This document shows positions 16,781 through 24,867 of a DNA stretch of 64,000 bases, in pieces. The position numbers and the translations under genes were made by a program. Source of the stretch: Flavobacteriales bacterium UBA7666. GTDB taxonomy: Bacteria; Bacteroidota; Bacteroidia; Flavobacteriales_D; Crocinitomicaceae. The stretch lies in NCBI GenBank assembly GCA_002483265.1, contig DLHO01000026.1, positions 1 to 64,000 on the forward strand, given 5' to 3'. Below the pieces are notes generated by a model. The model did not search any database. It worked only from the letters and a program-made list of their open reading frames with translations, and was not told the DNA's origin. How positions within the stretch are numbered: position 1 is the stretch's first letter; every line of letters starts with the position of its first letter.

Positions 16781-16945
16781 TTCAAGGCAGGTATTCTGAC
16801 TTCTCTCCGGTTACTTCTCCTTCCCAATCGCCGCGGCGACCAGTGGATTTTTATGAAGACCGTTTGATAAGAGTTACAGCTGCAGATACAGTCTCGGATT
16901 TACACCGAATTCCCTATTGTCTTTTGTAAGTTTTACAATCGAACC
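16781..16945 (-). ncRNA. Cobalamin (B12) riboswitch
   Basis: On the minus strand the order of conserved blocks is clear: AGGGAATTCGGTGTAAATCC, then CTGTATCTGCAGCTGTAA, then a variable arm, CCACTGGTCGCC, GGGAAGG, and GAAGTCAGAATACCTGCC at the 3' side. These match the adenosylcobalamin riboswitch core and B12-box. It precedes the four-gene surface uptake operon, so high cobalamin should turn the operon off. The outer boundaries are approximate. Confidence 0.93.
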
Positions 16946-16956
16946 TAAAACAGGGG

Positions 16957-16964
16957 CAAAGGTA
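16957..16964 (-). promoter_or_regulatory. -7 box TACCTTTG of the B12 operon
   Basis: An exact TAnnTTTG match placed just upstream of the riboswitch, so that transcription would begin around 16950 and include the full aptamer. Confidence 0.6.
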
Positions 16965-16993
16965 TGTATTTATTTTAAATTGAAAATTGATGC

Positions 16994-17025
16994 ATGTAGG
17001 GGCGGAAAATTTTACGCCCCTACAT
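16994..17025. repeat. GTAGGGGCG palindrome, copy 1
   Basis: Eleven-bp arms ATGTAGGGGCG/CGCCCCTACAT enclose an A/T-rich centre that is itself nearly palindromic. A second copy lies at 60925-60960. It sits between divergent promoters, so it is not acting as a terminator for either neighbour. Confidence 0.7.
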
Positions 17026-17087
17026 CTAAAAAACCTTCTTCACATTCACCTTTTAATAAGTTTCAATTTCTAATTCGAAAAAAAGAT

Positions 17088-17095
17088 TATTTTTG
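17088..17095 (+). promoter_or_regulatory. -7 box TATTTTTG for the TPR protein-ribH operon
   Basis: An exact TAnnTTTG match 22 nt before the ATG at 17118. Confidence 0.5.
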
Positions 17096-17117
17096 CAACG
17101 CTTAAATAATTTTTCAA

Positions 17118-17750
17118 ATGGCAGGAACTACCAATTTTAATGATATTAAACGTCAATTCAAGGAGAATAAAAGACTTCGTTTGATCACTTTCGCAGCGAT
17201 TGGATTAATTGTCGGAATTCTTGGATACATTCTTTATAAACAATTTGTTTACGCTCCGGCTAACCAAAAAGCAAATGAAGGTTATTACCGAGGCTTGAAT
17301 TTAGCAGCGAAAGATTCAGTAGATGCTGCAATCACTGAGTTGGAACCGTTCGTTAAAAAGAATGATGGATATCAAGGTGGAGAAGTTGCTGAATTTACTT
17401 TGGCACGTCAGTATATGGCTAAAGGAGATTTCCAGAAAGCATTGAAATTGTTAGATGGTGTTTCTTTGAAAGATACTTACGGTCCTGCAATGGCATTTGG
17501 TTTACAAGGAGATTGCTACAGCGAACTGGGTAAATACAAAGATGCAATGGAAATGTACATTGATGCTGCAGAAGCGAATGAAAACGAGTGGACAACTCCA
17601 ACGTATTTGTTCAAAGCAGGTCAGGTTGCAGAAGAAATTAAAGATTACACGAAAGCGCAAGAGCTTTACGAAAGAATTAATCAGGATTACTACTCGTTCG
17701 GTCAACAAAAAGCGATTGACAAATACATTGCTAGAGTATCCAATAAATAA
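17118..17750 (+). CDS. Membrane-anchored tetratricopeptide-repeat protein (210 aa)
   Basis: One transmembrane helix at about residues 23-43 (LITFAAIGLIVGILGYILY) is followed by TPR-like helical repeats (AITELEPFVKKNDGYQ, TLARQYMAKGDFQKALKLLDG, LQGDCYSELGKYKDAMEMYIDA, KAGQVAEEIKDYTKAQELYERI). The layout resembles YfgM-type periplasmic TPR proteins, which associate with envelope chaperones. The gene lies 9 bp before ribH, a pairing I recall as common in Bacteroidota without an obvious functional link. Start ATG with a good upstream -7 box. Confidence 0.82.
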   Translation: MAGTTNFNDIKRQFKENKRLRLITFAAIGLIVGILGYILYKQFVYAPANQKANEGYYRGLNLAAKDSVDAAITELEPFVKKNDGYQGGEVAEFTLARQYMAKGDFQKALKLLDGVSLKDTYGPAMAFGLQGDCYSELGKYKDAMEMYIDAAEANENEWTTPTYLFKAGQVAEEIKDYTKAQELYERINQDYYSFGQQKAIDKYIARVSNK

Positions 17751-17759
17751 TTAGAAAAC

Positions 17760-18248
17760 GTGGCTACAAGTTTAAAAAACTTATCAGCGTTCGATAAAGA
17801 TACAATTCCAAACGGTGCCGATTTTTCAATCGGCATTGTTGTTTCTGAATGGAACGGTCATATTACTTCCAAGCTTTTGGAAGGAGCAATGGATACACTG
17901 CTAAATGCAGGAGTAAAGGAATCAAACATTCATTTGAAACAAGTTCCCGGAGCATTTGAATTGCCTCTTGGAGCACAATGGCTCGCTCAAGACGAAAAAA
18001 TCGATGGAGTTATTGCAATTGGTGTGGTGATTCAGGGAGAAACAAGGCATTTTGATTTTGTTTGCTCAGGAACAACTCAGGGAATTGTAGATGTAACATT
18101 AAAGTACAATAAACCGGTTGGTTTTTGTTTGTTGACAGACAATACCGAACAGCAATCGATCGATCGCGCAGGTGGAAAACACGGAAATAAAGGAGTTGAA
18201 GCAGCTGTGACGGTTTTGAGAATGATTGGACTAAAGAAAGGACATTAG
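17760..18248 (+). CDS. ribH: 6,7-dimethyl-8-ribityllumazine synthase
   Basis: The penultimate enzyme of riboflavin synthesis: it condenses 5-amino-6-ribitylaminouracil with 3,4-dihydroxybutanone phosphate in the cytoplasm. Diagnostic blocks are IGIVVSEWNGHITSKLLEGA, VPGAFELPLGAQWLA, DGVIAIGVVIQGETRHFDFVC (with the catalytic histidine) and NKPVGFCLLTDNTEQQ with DRAGGKHGNKGVEAA. 162 aa is the normal length. It starts with GTG at 17760, 9 bp after the TPR gene. A hairpin just downstream (18261-18290) may end the operon. Confidence 0.96.
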   Translation: MATSLKNLSAFDKDTIPNGADFSIGIVVSEWNGHITSKLLEGAMDTLLNAGVKESNIHLKQVPGAFELPLGAQWLAQDEKIDGVIAIGVVIQGETRHFDFVCSGTTQGIVDVTLKYNKPVGFCLLTDNTEQQSIDRAGGKHGNKGVEAAVTVLRMIGLKKGH

Positions 18249-18260
18249 ACCAAAGACATT

Positions 18261-18290
18261 AGACAAAAGACCGGAATCTGTCTTTTGTCT
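18261..18290 (+). terminator. Hairpin after ribH, possible terminator
   Basis: Perfect 11-bp arms AGACAAAAGAC/GTCTTTTGTCT flank an 8-nt loop. The 3' side is T/C-rich but there is no clean U-run, so termination is likely but not certain. Confidence 0.5.
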
Positions 18291-18318
18291 CTTGTATTTC
18301 GTCTTTAATCTATAAAAG

Positions 18319-19704
18319 ATGACATTAATCAAATCTATTTCAGGAATCAGAGGAACAATCGGTGGTTCACCGGGAGATAATTTAACGCCTATTGATGCAG
18401 TTCAGTTTGCTGCAGCTTACGGAACCTGGTTAAAATCCGTTTCAAATACGGATAAGTTGAAAGTAGTAGTTGGAAGGGATGCACGTCTTTCAGGTGAAAT
18501 GATCTCAACACTCGTAATTCAGACTTTAGTTGGACTGGGAATTGAAGTGATTGATCTGGGATTATCTACAACACCAACTGTTGAAATGGCAGTTCCTTAT
18601 CATCAAGCCAGTGGCGGAATTATCCTTACAGCTTCTCACAATCCGAAACAATGGAATGCCTTGAAGTTGTTGAATAGCAAAGGAGAGTTTATTTCCGGAG
18701 CTGAAGGAGAATTGTTACTGAAAATTGCTACTGATGGAAGCTTTGTCTTTGCTGAAGTAGATGATTTGGGAAAAGTAATCCAAGATACAGAGGCAATTGA
18801 AAGACATATTGAAGCAATTTGTAAACTTTCTGATGTAGATATTCCAGCTATAAAAAATGCCAATTTCAAGGTAGTAGTTGATGCGGTGAATTCCACAGGA
18901 GGAATTTCTGTACCACAATTACTTCGTAGAATTGGAGTCACAGATATCATTGAAATGTATTGCGACCCTACAGGTCATTTTCCACATAATCCGGAGCCTT
19001 TAAAAGAACATTTGGTAGAATTATCTGCACGAGTAGTTTCTGAAGGAGCTCATGTAGGTATTACGGTTGATCCGGATGTTGATCGGTTGGCTTTGGTGAA
19101 CGAAGATGGATCGATGTTCGGCGAAGAATACACCTTGGTTGCTGTTTCGGAATACATTCTTTCAAAAAGAAAAGGAGCAACAGTTTCCAATTTGAGTTCT
19201 ACAAGAGCGTTGAGAGACATTACAGAAGAAGTTGGTTGTGAATATCACGCTTCAGCTGTTGGAGAGGTCAATGTGGTGGTGAAAATGAAAGAAACCAATG
19301 CTGTTATCGGTGGAGAAGGAAACGGTGGAATTATTTATCCTGATTTGCATTACGGTAGAGATTCATTAGTTGGAATTGCATTGTTCTTGTCGCATTTAGC
19401 TCATAAAAAAATGGCTATGACGACTCTTCGCGCTTCTTATCCGAATTACGAAATGGCGAAGAAGAAGATCGATTTGACTCCGGGAATTGATGTTGACGCG
19501 ATTCTGGAAAAAATGGCAAAACGCTATGAGAACGAGGAAGTAGATACGGTTGACGGAGTGAAAATCTATATCGGTAAAGAATGGGTTCACCTTCGAAAAA
19601 GTAATACGGAACCAATTATTCGTGTTTATACGGAAAGTAAAGATGCACAAGCTGCTTCAGATTTGGCAGATCGAATTATCGGAGAGATCAAATCGCTGAT
19701 TTAA
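18319..19704 (+). CDS. glmM: Phosphoglucosamine mutase-like phosphohexomutase
   Basis: Member of the alpha-D-phosphohexomutase superfamily. The phosphoserine loop TASHNP holds the catalytic Ser106; the Mg2+ loop is DPDVDRLA; the sugar-specificity loop is GGEGNGG, as in GlmM/ManB-type enzymes; the C-terminal phosphate-binding loop is RKSNTEPIIRVY. 461 aa is typical. In Bacteroidota this form is usually annotated GlmM, making glucosamine-1-phosphate for UDP-GlcNAc; phosphomannomutase activity is the main alternative. A second family member with a GGEESGG loop lies at 47594. A strong terminator follows. Confidence 0.85.
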   Translation: MTLIKSISGIRGTIGGSPGDNLTPIDAVQFAAAYGTWLKSVSNTDKLKVVVGRDARLSGEMISTLVIQTLVGLGIEVIDLGLSTTPTVEMAVPYHQASGGIILTASHNPKQWNALKLLNSKGEFISGAEGELLLKIATDGSFVFAEVDDLGKVIQDTEAIERHIEAICKLSDVDIPAIKNANFKVVVDAVNSTGGISVPQLLRRIGVTDIIEMYCDPTGHFPHNPEPLKEHLVELSARVVSEGAHVGITVDPDVDRLALVNEDGSMFGEEYTLVAVSEYILSKRKGATVSNLSSTRALRDITEEVGCEYHASAVGEVNVVVKMKETNAVIGGEGNGGIIYPDLHYGRDSLVGIALFLSHLAHKKMAMTTLRASYPNYEMAKKKIDLTPGIDVDAILEKMAKRYENEEVDTVDGVKIYIGKEWVHLRKSNTEPIIRVYTESKDAQAASDLADRIIGEIKSLI

Positions 19705-19798
19705 AGTTTCACTGCGAAGCACACAAAGAATATTTTGGTCTTATTCTATGTTCCTTATGTGTTTTGTGTGGTATAAAATATAAACTGATTATCAGTAA

Positions 19799-19826
19799 GA
19801 TGCATCCATTTTGGATGCATCTTTTT
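19799..19826 (+). terminator. Rho-independent terminator after the glmM-like gene
   Basis: GATGCATCC-ATTTT-GGATGCATC followed by TTTTTC. It lies about 95 bp after the stop and before the next gene's start. Confidence 0.85.
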
Positions 19827-19890
19827 CTTTTTGTTAAAATTCTATTGAACGAAAAGTTAGTTGGGTAGTACTTAAGGAAAATTGATTCCT

Positions 19891-21561
19891 ATGAAAAAAG
19901 TAGTTGTTCTCCTATTGGCGATTCTCCCAAGTTTCCTTTCACTTGCAGCCAATGACAAAGAGATTATTAAATCTTCCATCAGCGAAGTAACCGTTTACAC
20001 CAGCGGTGCACAGATTTATCGCAAAGCAAATTTCAATGTGAAACCCGGAATTACGGAACTGATCATTGAAGGGGTAAGTCCCAATATCGATCCGAAAAGT
20101 TTGCAGGTGAAAGCTTTCGGAAATGTCGTTTTAATCGATTCAAAATATCAGATTTATTATCCTGAACCGGAAAAAATAAAGTTGGAAGGAATTCCTCTGA
20201 AGATCCGAAAAGATATGAACCTGTTGCAGGATTCAATCAATGAAATCTTGTTCGATATCAAAGAAATTCAGGATGAAATCGATGTATTGAATACTTCCAA
20301 AACTATTTTGTCCAATAACGGAGCAATTCGCGGACAGGGAAAAGTGAATGATTCAATTCAACTATTGAAGCAAGCAATGGATTATTATCAATTGAAGATG
20401 AATGAGATAAATAAGAAATTACAAGTTTTGAATAGACGGATAAAAGGGAAGAACGCAACTTTGTTGAATATGAATAATCGAATGAATGATCTTGAAAATT
20501 ATCAGTCATCGAATGTTCCAAAAGTTCCCACAGGTCCAATACACAGAATTATTGTGACGCTTCAATCAAAAGAAGTAGTTGCAGGAAAATTAGCTATTTC
20601 TTATTTGGCTTCCGGAGCTTCCTGGATTCCTTCGTATGATATCCGAAGCGAAATTACTTCGGGCAAAGTGAATTTAGCATATAAGGCAAGTATTCAGCAA
20701 AATACAGGCGAATCCTGGAATGACGTGCAATTGACCTTGTCAACAAATGATCCGTACCAAAACAAGATCAAACCGGATTTGCATCCTTGGTATGTGGATT
20801 ATTACAATTTTGAAGCTATAAATGGACGGATGAATTCGTACGGTTTAACAGCAGCCCCTTCAGTAAAATACGATAAGAAAGCAACTGCCGATTCCGAAGC
20901 GTTGGAAATAGAAGGAGAAACCGCAGCGAATTTCACTACGGTGATCAACCGGGTTCTATCAGCAGAATATAAAATTGATTTGCCTTATACGATTGAGAGC
21001 AATGATGAAAGTCATTTGGTTTTAGTAAGAAATCTGGATCTGACGGCAAATTACCGTTACTACACCGTTCCTAAAATTGATCCTGGAGTTTTCTTAGTGG
21101 CAGAAGTACTTAAGTTAGAAGATCTGCAGCTTGTTCCTGCCAGTGCAAATATATTCTTTGACGGAACGTATATCGGAGAAACCTATATTGATCCGACAAC
21201 CATGAACGATACCTTAAAGTTGAGTCTAGGTAAAGATCCGAATATCATTGCAAAACGCATTCTTTTGAAAAAAGATTACAAAGAAAAAGTGATCGGAAAT
21301 GATATTGAACGCACATATGCTTACGAAATTTCAGTTAAAAATCTGAAAGCAAATACAATCGAATTGGTTATTGAGGATCAGATTCCTGTAACCAGTAACG
21401 GAGAAATCGTTATAGAAGCGATCAACACGGGTAAAGCAAATTATGATAAAACGACAGGGAAACTAACTTGGACGCTTGATTTGAAAACCAAAGTCACAGA
21501 TAAATTTACCTATTCGTTTAAGATTAAATATCCGAAAGATCGAAATGTCATCCTTCAATAA
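19891..21561 (+). CDS. MuiA-family / DUF4139 exported protein
   Basis: I prefer ATG 19891 (MKKVVVLLLAILPSFLSLAA, a signal peptide) over the TTG three codons upstream. The domain opens with SEVTVYTSGAQIYRKANFNVKPG and GVSPNIDPKSLQVKA, typical of the MuiA N-terminal part. A helical coiled-coil region (about residues 95-200) is followed by the DUF4139 beta-sandwich: LAISYLASGASWIPSYDIRS, YKASIQQNTGESWNDVQLTLSTNDP and the C-terminal YEISVKNLKANTIELVIEDQIPVTSNGEI. The family was named from mucoidy inhibition; molecular role unknown. 556 aa is normal. Monocistronic. Confidence 0.88.
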   Translation: MKKVVVLLLAILPSFLSLAANDKEIIKSSISEVTVYTSGAQIYRKANFNVKPGITELIIEGVSPNIDPKSLQVKAFGNVVLIDSKYQIYYPEPEKIKLEGIPLKIRKDMNLLQDSINEILFDIKEIQDEIDVLNTSKTILSNNGAIRGQGKVNDSIQLLKQAMDYYQLKMNEINKKLQVLNRRIKGKNATLLNMNNRMNDLENYQSSNVPKVPTGPIHRIIVTLQSKEVVAGKLAISYLASGASWIPSYDIRSEITSGKVNLAYKASIQQNTGESWNDVQLTLSTNDPYQNKIKPDLHPWYVDYYNFEAINGRMNSYGLTAAPSVKYDKKATADSEALEIEGETAANFTTVINRVLSAEYKIDLPYTIESNDESHLVLVRNLDLTANYRYYTVPKIDPGVFLVAEVLKLEDLQLVPASANIFFDGTYIGETYIDPTTMNDTLKLSLGKDPNIIAKRILLKKDYKEKVIGNDIERTYAYEISVKNLKANTIELVIEDQIPVTSNGEIVIEAINTGKANYDKTTGKLTWTLDLKTKVTDKFTYSFKIKYPKDRNVILQ

Positions 21562-21582
21562 TTGTTTTGTAGTTTGACCCGG

Positions 21583-21783
21583 ATTAAATATTGGAGTTCC
21601 AATATTTAATGACGATCAGCCTTGTTGGCTGATGTCAGGGTCATCCCGACATTCACATTGTGAATCGTCGACCCGAAGGGCAAATTATGGTTAATCCATA
21701 ATTTGGATGAATGTGATCCCTCAGTTTGCCGGCTGGGGGATTCTTTATTTAATGGAGAATGTAATCCCGATAGCTATCGGGAT
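21583..21783. repeat. Cluster of five palindromes downstream of the MuiA-like gene
   Basis: In order: 13-bp arms ATTAAATATTGGA/TCCAATATTTAAT (21583-21610, 2-bp centre); GAC(G)ATCAGCC/GGCTGATGTC (21611-21636, one bulge); GACATTCAC/GTGAAT(C)GTC (21648-21669, one bulge); CAAATTATGG/CCATAATTTG (21681-21705); and the perfect 20-bp ATCCCGATAGCTATCGGGAT (21764-21783). The first may terminate the upstream gene; the rest look like repeat elements. Confidence 0.7.
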
Positions 21784-21831
21784 GAAAAGTAGAGAAAGTG
21801 TAGCTTCTTTTCAATTGTCAATTAGCCATTT

Positions 21832-22239
21832 TCAATTATTCTTTGAGGCTTGAAAGTTCTTTATCGCATCTGGGTCGTAAGAAAAGAAAAGGTTTGCCCA
21901 AATGATTTTCGACAACGCATACAAATAAGGACTCAAGAAAATGGAAAGTCCGGAAATAACTGCAATTTGTACAAATACGTTCGCATTTGGAAAAAACAAA
22001 TTGATACTGACCCAGCAAGCAACAAAAAGCCCGACTCCCAATCCATAGGAAACATACATGGCTCCATAGTAGAATCCAATCTCTTTTTCGTATTTCAATC
22101 CGCAGCTTGGACAGTATTTGTGAGTTTTACCTATGTTTTTCATAGAGTAGGGATGAGAAATGAAGAAATCCCCTTCTTGACATCTGGGACATTTCATTTT
22201 AAAGACACTGTATAATTTCGATCCTTTTCCCGCTAACAT
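21832..22239 (-). CDS. DUF983 membrane protein with N-terminal zinc ribbon
   Basis: Two CxxC pairs (KCPRC and YCPSC) about 25 residues apart form a rubredoxin-like zinc ribbon, followed by two transmembrane helices (YVSYGLGVGLFVACWVSINLFF and IAVISGLSIFLSPYLYALSKIIW). This is the DUF983 pattern, a Bacteroidota and proteobacterial family of unknown role. I place the start at ATG 22239 (135 aa) because a TAACTTTG -7 box at 22263-22270 would put the transcription start downstream of the alternative GTG at 22263. Monocistronic. Confidence 0.85.
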   Translation of the reverse strand: MLAGKGSKLYSVFKMKCPRCQEGDFFISHPYSMKNIGKTHKYCPSCGLKYEKEIGFYYGAMYVSYGLGVGLFVACWVSINLFFPNANVFVQIAVISGLSIFLSPYLYALSKIIWANLFFSYDPDAIKNFQASKNN

Positions 22240-22262
22240 TTGCTGCAAATTTGAAGATGTCA

Positions 22263-22270
22263 CAAAGTTA
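22263..22270 (-). promoter_or_regulatory. -7 box TAACTTTG for the DUF983 gene
   Basis: An exact consensus match that overlaps the upstream in-frame GTG, thereby favouring the ATG at 22239 as the true start. Confidence 0.5.
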
Positions 22271-22407
22271 GAAACACCGATCCGAAGAAAAGGTGATTTG
22301 GATCAGTTTTTCTTCTTTTTCGAAAAAATGATTTTTTTTGAAACCTTTTGCCAGTTCTCGCGTTAAGGGATATAACGGATCAATTATTAACATCTACAGG
22401 TTAAGGG

Positions 22408-22446
22408 AAAGAGGCTAAGTGCAGTTGCATTTGGCCTTTTTCTTTT
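22408..22446 (+). terminator. Terminator-like hairpin in the C25 protease leader
   Basis: AAAGAGGCTAAGTGCA and TGCATTTGGCCTTTTT pair along their length if G-U pairs are allowed, with closure opened at the tip, followed by TTTTTCTTTT. It lies 60 bp upstream of the protease ATG with no plus-strand gene before it, so it may be an attenuator or end a short transcript. Confidence 0.5.
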
Positions 22447-22505
22447 GTTAATTATTCATCATATTCCGTAAGAATCAGTAAATTGTGAGAGCTAAAACAA
22501 AAAAA

Positions 22506-24725
22506 ATGAAAAAAACTCTCCTCTTATGCTCCATTTTAGGTGGATCATTTATTTCCCTTTCCCAAAGTTTCCATTTAAAGTCAGAAGATTCGAAAACAAT
22601 AAAGCTGATGCAGCAGATTGTTGAAAAACCCTTCGGATACAAGGAAATTGACGGGCAAATGATGATTGATTTCTCCAAATCATTCAAAGTGCTATCGCAA
22701 GAAAAAGGAGCTCCGGCTCTTCCCTTATTTCACACAACAATCCAGCTTCCGGAAAAAGGAAATCCCCAAATTGAAATCACTTTTGATGAGGTGACAGTCT
22801 ATGAAAATGTGTTTGTGGCACCTTCAAAAGGAGTCATCAAACGAAATGTAGAACCGAGTTCTGTTGCTTATTCATTCGGTTCGGCTTATAATGCAAATGC
22901 ATTTTATCCGGCTGATGTTGCAACTTTGAAAACTCCGTTTATTTGGAGATCGATGCGAGGTGCTGTAGTGGAGGTTTCTCCATACCAATACAACCCGGTA
23001 ACAAAACAATTGATTGTTTACAAGAATATCCATGTAAACGTGAAAAAGAACACGGAAATTTCCGGATTGAATGAATTAAACGGACAATCAGATCCGATTA
23101 TGCAATCAGCGCAGCAAAAGTTCGTTTTGAATCCAAAGTCGGAGAAATATGCTCCAATGGAAGAAAGTGGAACCATGTTGGTTATTGCCGCTCCAACTTT
23201 GATGGAAGAAATTACCCCTTTGGTAAATTGGAAAAATCAAAAAGGAATCCGTTCCGAATTGGTTTCAACCACAACTGCAGGAACAACGGATACAGATATT
23301 CATGCCTATATTCAAAATTATTATTCGGCACATCCCGAATTAACCTATGTTTTATTGGTTGGAGATCACGATGATATTCCTGCACATACTTACGGTATGT
23401 CGGGTGGTGAAAACTTATTTTCTGATTCTTATTATGGACAATTATCGGGTGGAGATTATTATCCGGAGTTGTTCATCGGTCGTTTTTCCGGTACGGAAGC
23501 GAATGTGACTACAATGGTAAACAGAACGTTGGAATATGAAAAAAATCCGATGGCGGGTGACTGGATGGAAAAAGCAATTGGTTTAGGATCAGATGAAGGT
23601 GATGGTATTGGTGACGATGGCGAACCGGATTGGCAACATTTGAGAAATATTCGTACTGTTTTGATGGGGTATGGATATACAGAAGTATCTGAGTTTTATG
23701 ATGGATCTCATGGAGGTTCAGATGCATCCGGAAGTCCAAGTTCGGGAACAATTTTGCCTGTCGTAAGTAGCGGAATCGGTTTGTTTAATTACACAGGACA
23801 TGGTGATGTGAATTTGTGTGTAACCGGAAATTTCCAAAGTACCCACGTGAATCAGGCTACCAACAATGGAAAATATCCTTTTGTGATCTCTGTTGCATGT
23901 AACAACGGTACATTTACTTCCGGAACGTGTATTTCTGAAGCTTGGACAAGAGCAACAAAAAATGGAACTCCATCAGGAGCAATTGCAGCAGCAGGTTCAT
24001 CTATTTTGATGGCTTGGGCTCAGCCGATGCAAACGCAAGATGAAATGGCAGCGATTATCACAGAAACTTATCCGAGCAACCATAAAACGACTTTGGGTGG
24101 GTTGTTCTATAACTCACAAATGTCGATGTTGGAAGAATATCCTTCCGGAAGTGGGGAAGAGGTAATGCAAACCTGGGTTTTATTTGGAGATCCATCCGCA
24201 CAATTCAGAAACAAGCAAACATTACCGATTACTGTTGTGCATACCGGACATGTTTTGCTGAATACAACTTCTATTACAGTAACTTGCAATGTGGATGGTG
24301 CTTTGGTGGCTATTTCTCAAAATAACGTGCTTTTGGGATGGGCTATTTCCTCCGGAGGACAAGCAGTAATTACTATTCCGACTTTGACAACAAACGATTA
24401 TTTAATTGTTACGGCAACGAAACAAAACTATGCAACTTATCAGCATGCGGTTCAGGTCGACAATGGTCCTTTGGGATTGATAGATTTGGACATGGAATTC
24501 ACGATCTATCCGAATCCTGCAAATAACGAATTGCAATTGGTTGTTTCAAATGGAACAGCAGAATCAATTCGAATCATTAGTCTGGATGGAAAAGTGGTGT
24601 TTGCAAAATTGTTGAACGGAAATCAAGAGGTTGTGAATACTTCTTCGCTTCAATCCGGATCTTATATTGTAGAGATTATTTCGGGAACACAGAGTGTGCG
24701 TAAGAATATTCAGATTTTACATTAA
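22506..24725 (+). CDS. Gingipain-like C25 cysteine protease with T9SS sorting domain
   Basis: An extracellular cysteine endopeptidase, 739 aa from ATG 22506, which starts the signal peptide (FISLS-Q). An N-terminal propeptide (about residues 20-210) precedes the catalytic domain. His432 in YTGHGD and Cys465 in SVACNNGTF form the dyad, 33 residues apart, the same spacing as in gingipain R. FIGRFSG and EYEKNP upstream are also family-typical. An Ig-like domain (ITVTCNVDGALVAISQNN) and a type A T9SS sorting tail (YPNPANNELQLVVSNGT...GSYIVEII) follow. A terminator-like hairpin lies in its leader. Substrate unknown. Confidence 0.92.
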   Translation: MKKTLLLCSILGGSFISLSQSFHLKSEDSKTIKLMQQIVEKPFGYKEIDGQMMIDFSKSFKVLSQEKGAPALPLFHTTIQLPEKGNPQIEITFDEVTVYENVFVAPSKGVIKRNVEPSSVAYSFGSAYNANAFYPADVATLKTPFIWRSMRGAVVEVSPYQYNPVTKQLIVYKNIHVNVKKNTEISGLNELNGQSDPIMQSAQQKFVLNPKSEKYAPMEESGTMLVIAAPTLMEEITPLVNWKNQKGIRSELVSTTTAGTTDTDIHAYIQNYYSAHPELTYVLLVGDHDDIPAHTYGMSGGENLFSDSYYGQLSGGDYYPELFIGRFSGTEANVTTMVNRTLEYEKNPMAGDWMEKAIGLGSDEGDGIGDDGEPDWQHLRNIRTVLMGYGYTEVSEFYDGSHGGSDASGSPSSGTILPVVSSGIGLFNYTGHGDVNLCVTGNFQSTHVNQATNNGKYPFVISVACNNGTFTSGTCISEAWTRATKNGTPSGAIAAAGSSILMAWAQPMQTQDEMAAIITETYPSNHKTTLGGLFYNSQMSMLEEYPSGSGEEVMQTWVLFGDPSAQFRNKQTLPITVVHTGHVLLNTTSITVTCNVDGALVAISQNNVLLGWAISSGGQAVITIPTLTTNDYLIVTATKQNYATYQHAVQVDNGPLGLIDLDMEFTIYPNPANNELQLVVSNGTAESIRIISLDGKVVFAKLLNGNQEVVNTSSLQSGSYIVEIISGTQSVRKNIQILH

Positions 24726-24748
24726 GACCTTAAAACTCTAAAAAAGAT

Positions 24749-24781
24749 GAAAACATGATATCATGTTTTCGTTATATAACG
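24749..24781. repeat. Two abutting perfect palindromes
   Basis: A 22-bp perfect palindrome (24749-24770, centred on CATGATATCATG) is joined by its final C to a 12-bp palindrome CGTTATATAACG (24770-24781). GATATCATGTT then recurs at 24781-24791. It lies in the 3' region of the C25 protease gene. Confidence 0.7.
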
Positions 24782-24817
24782 ATATCATGTTCGAAATAGA
24801 ATTAGAATAAATAAATG

Positions 24818-24850
24818 AAAGACCTCCTGAATATTTGGAGGTCTTTTTTT
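24818..24850 (+). terminator. Rho-independent terminator after the C25 protease gene
   Basis: AAAGACCTCC/GGAGGTCTTT stem-loop followed by seven or more T. Its right arm and T-run overlap the promoter region of the next gene. Confidence 0.85.
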
Positions 24851-24855
24851 GTGAT

Positions 24856-24863
24856 TACCTTTG
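24856..24863 (+). promoter_or_regulatory. -7 box TACCTTTG giving a leaderless mRNA
   Basis: It ends only 4 nt before ATG 24868. TTG at 24835-24837 lies 18 bp upstream, in the terminator loop/arm, a workable -33 element. Confidence 0.55.
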
Positions 24864-24867
24864 AGCC

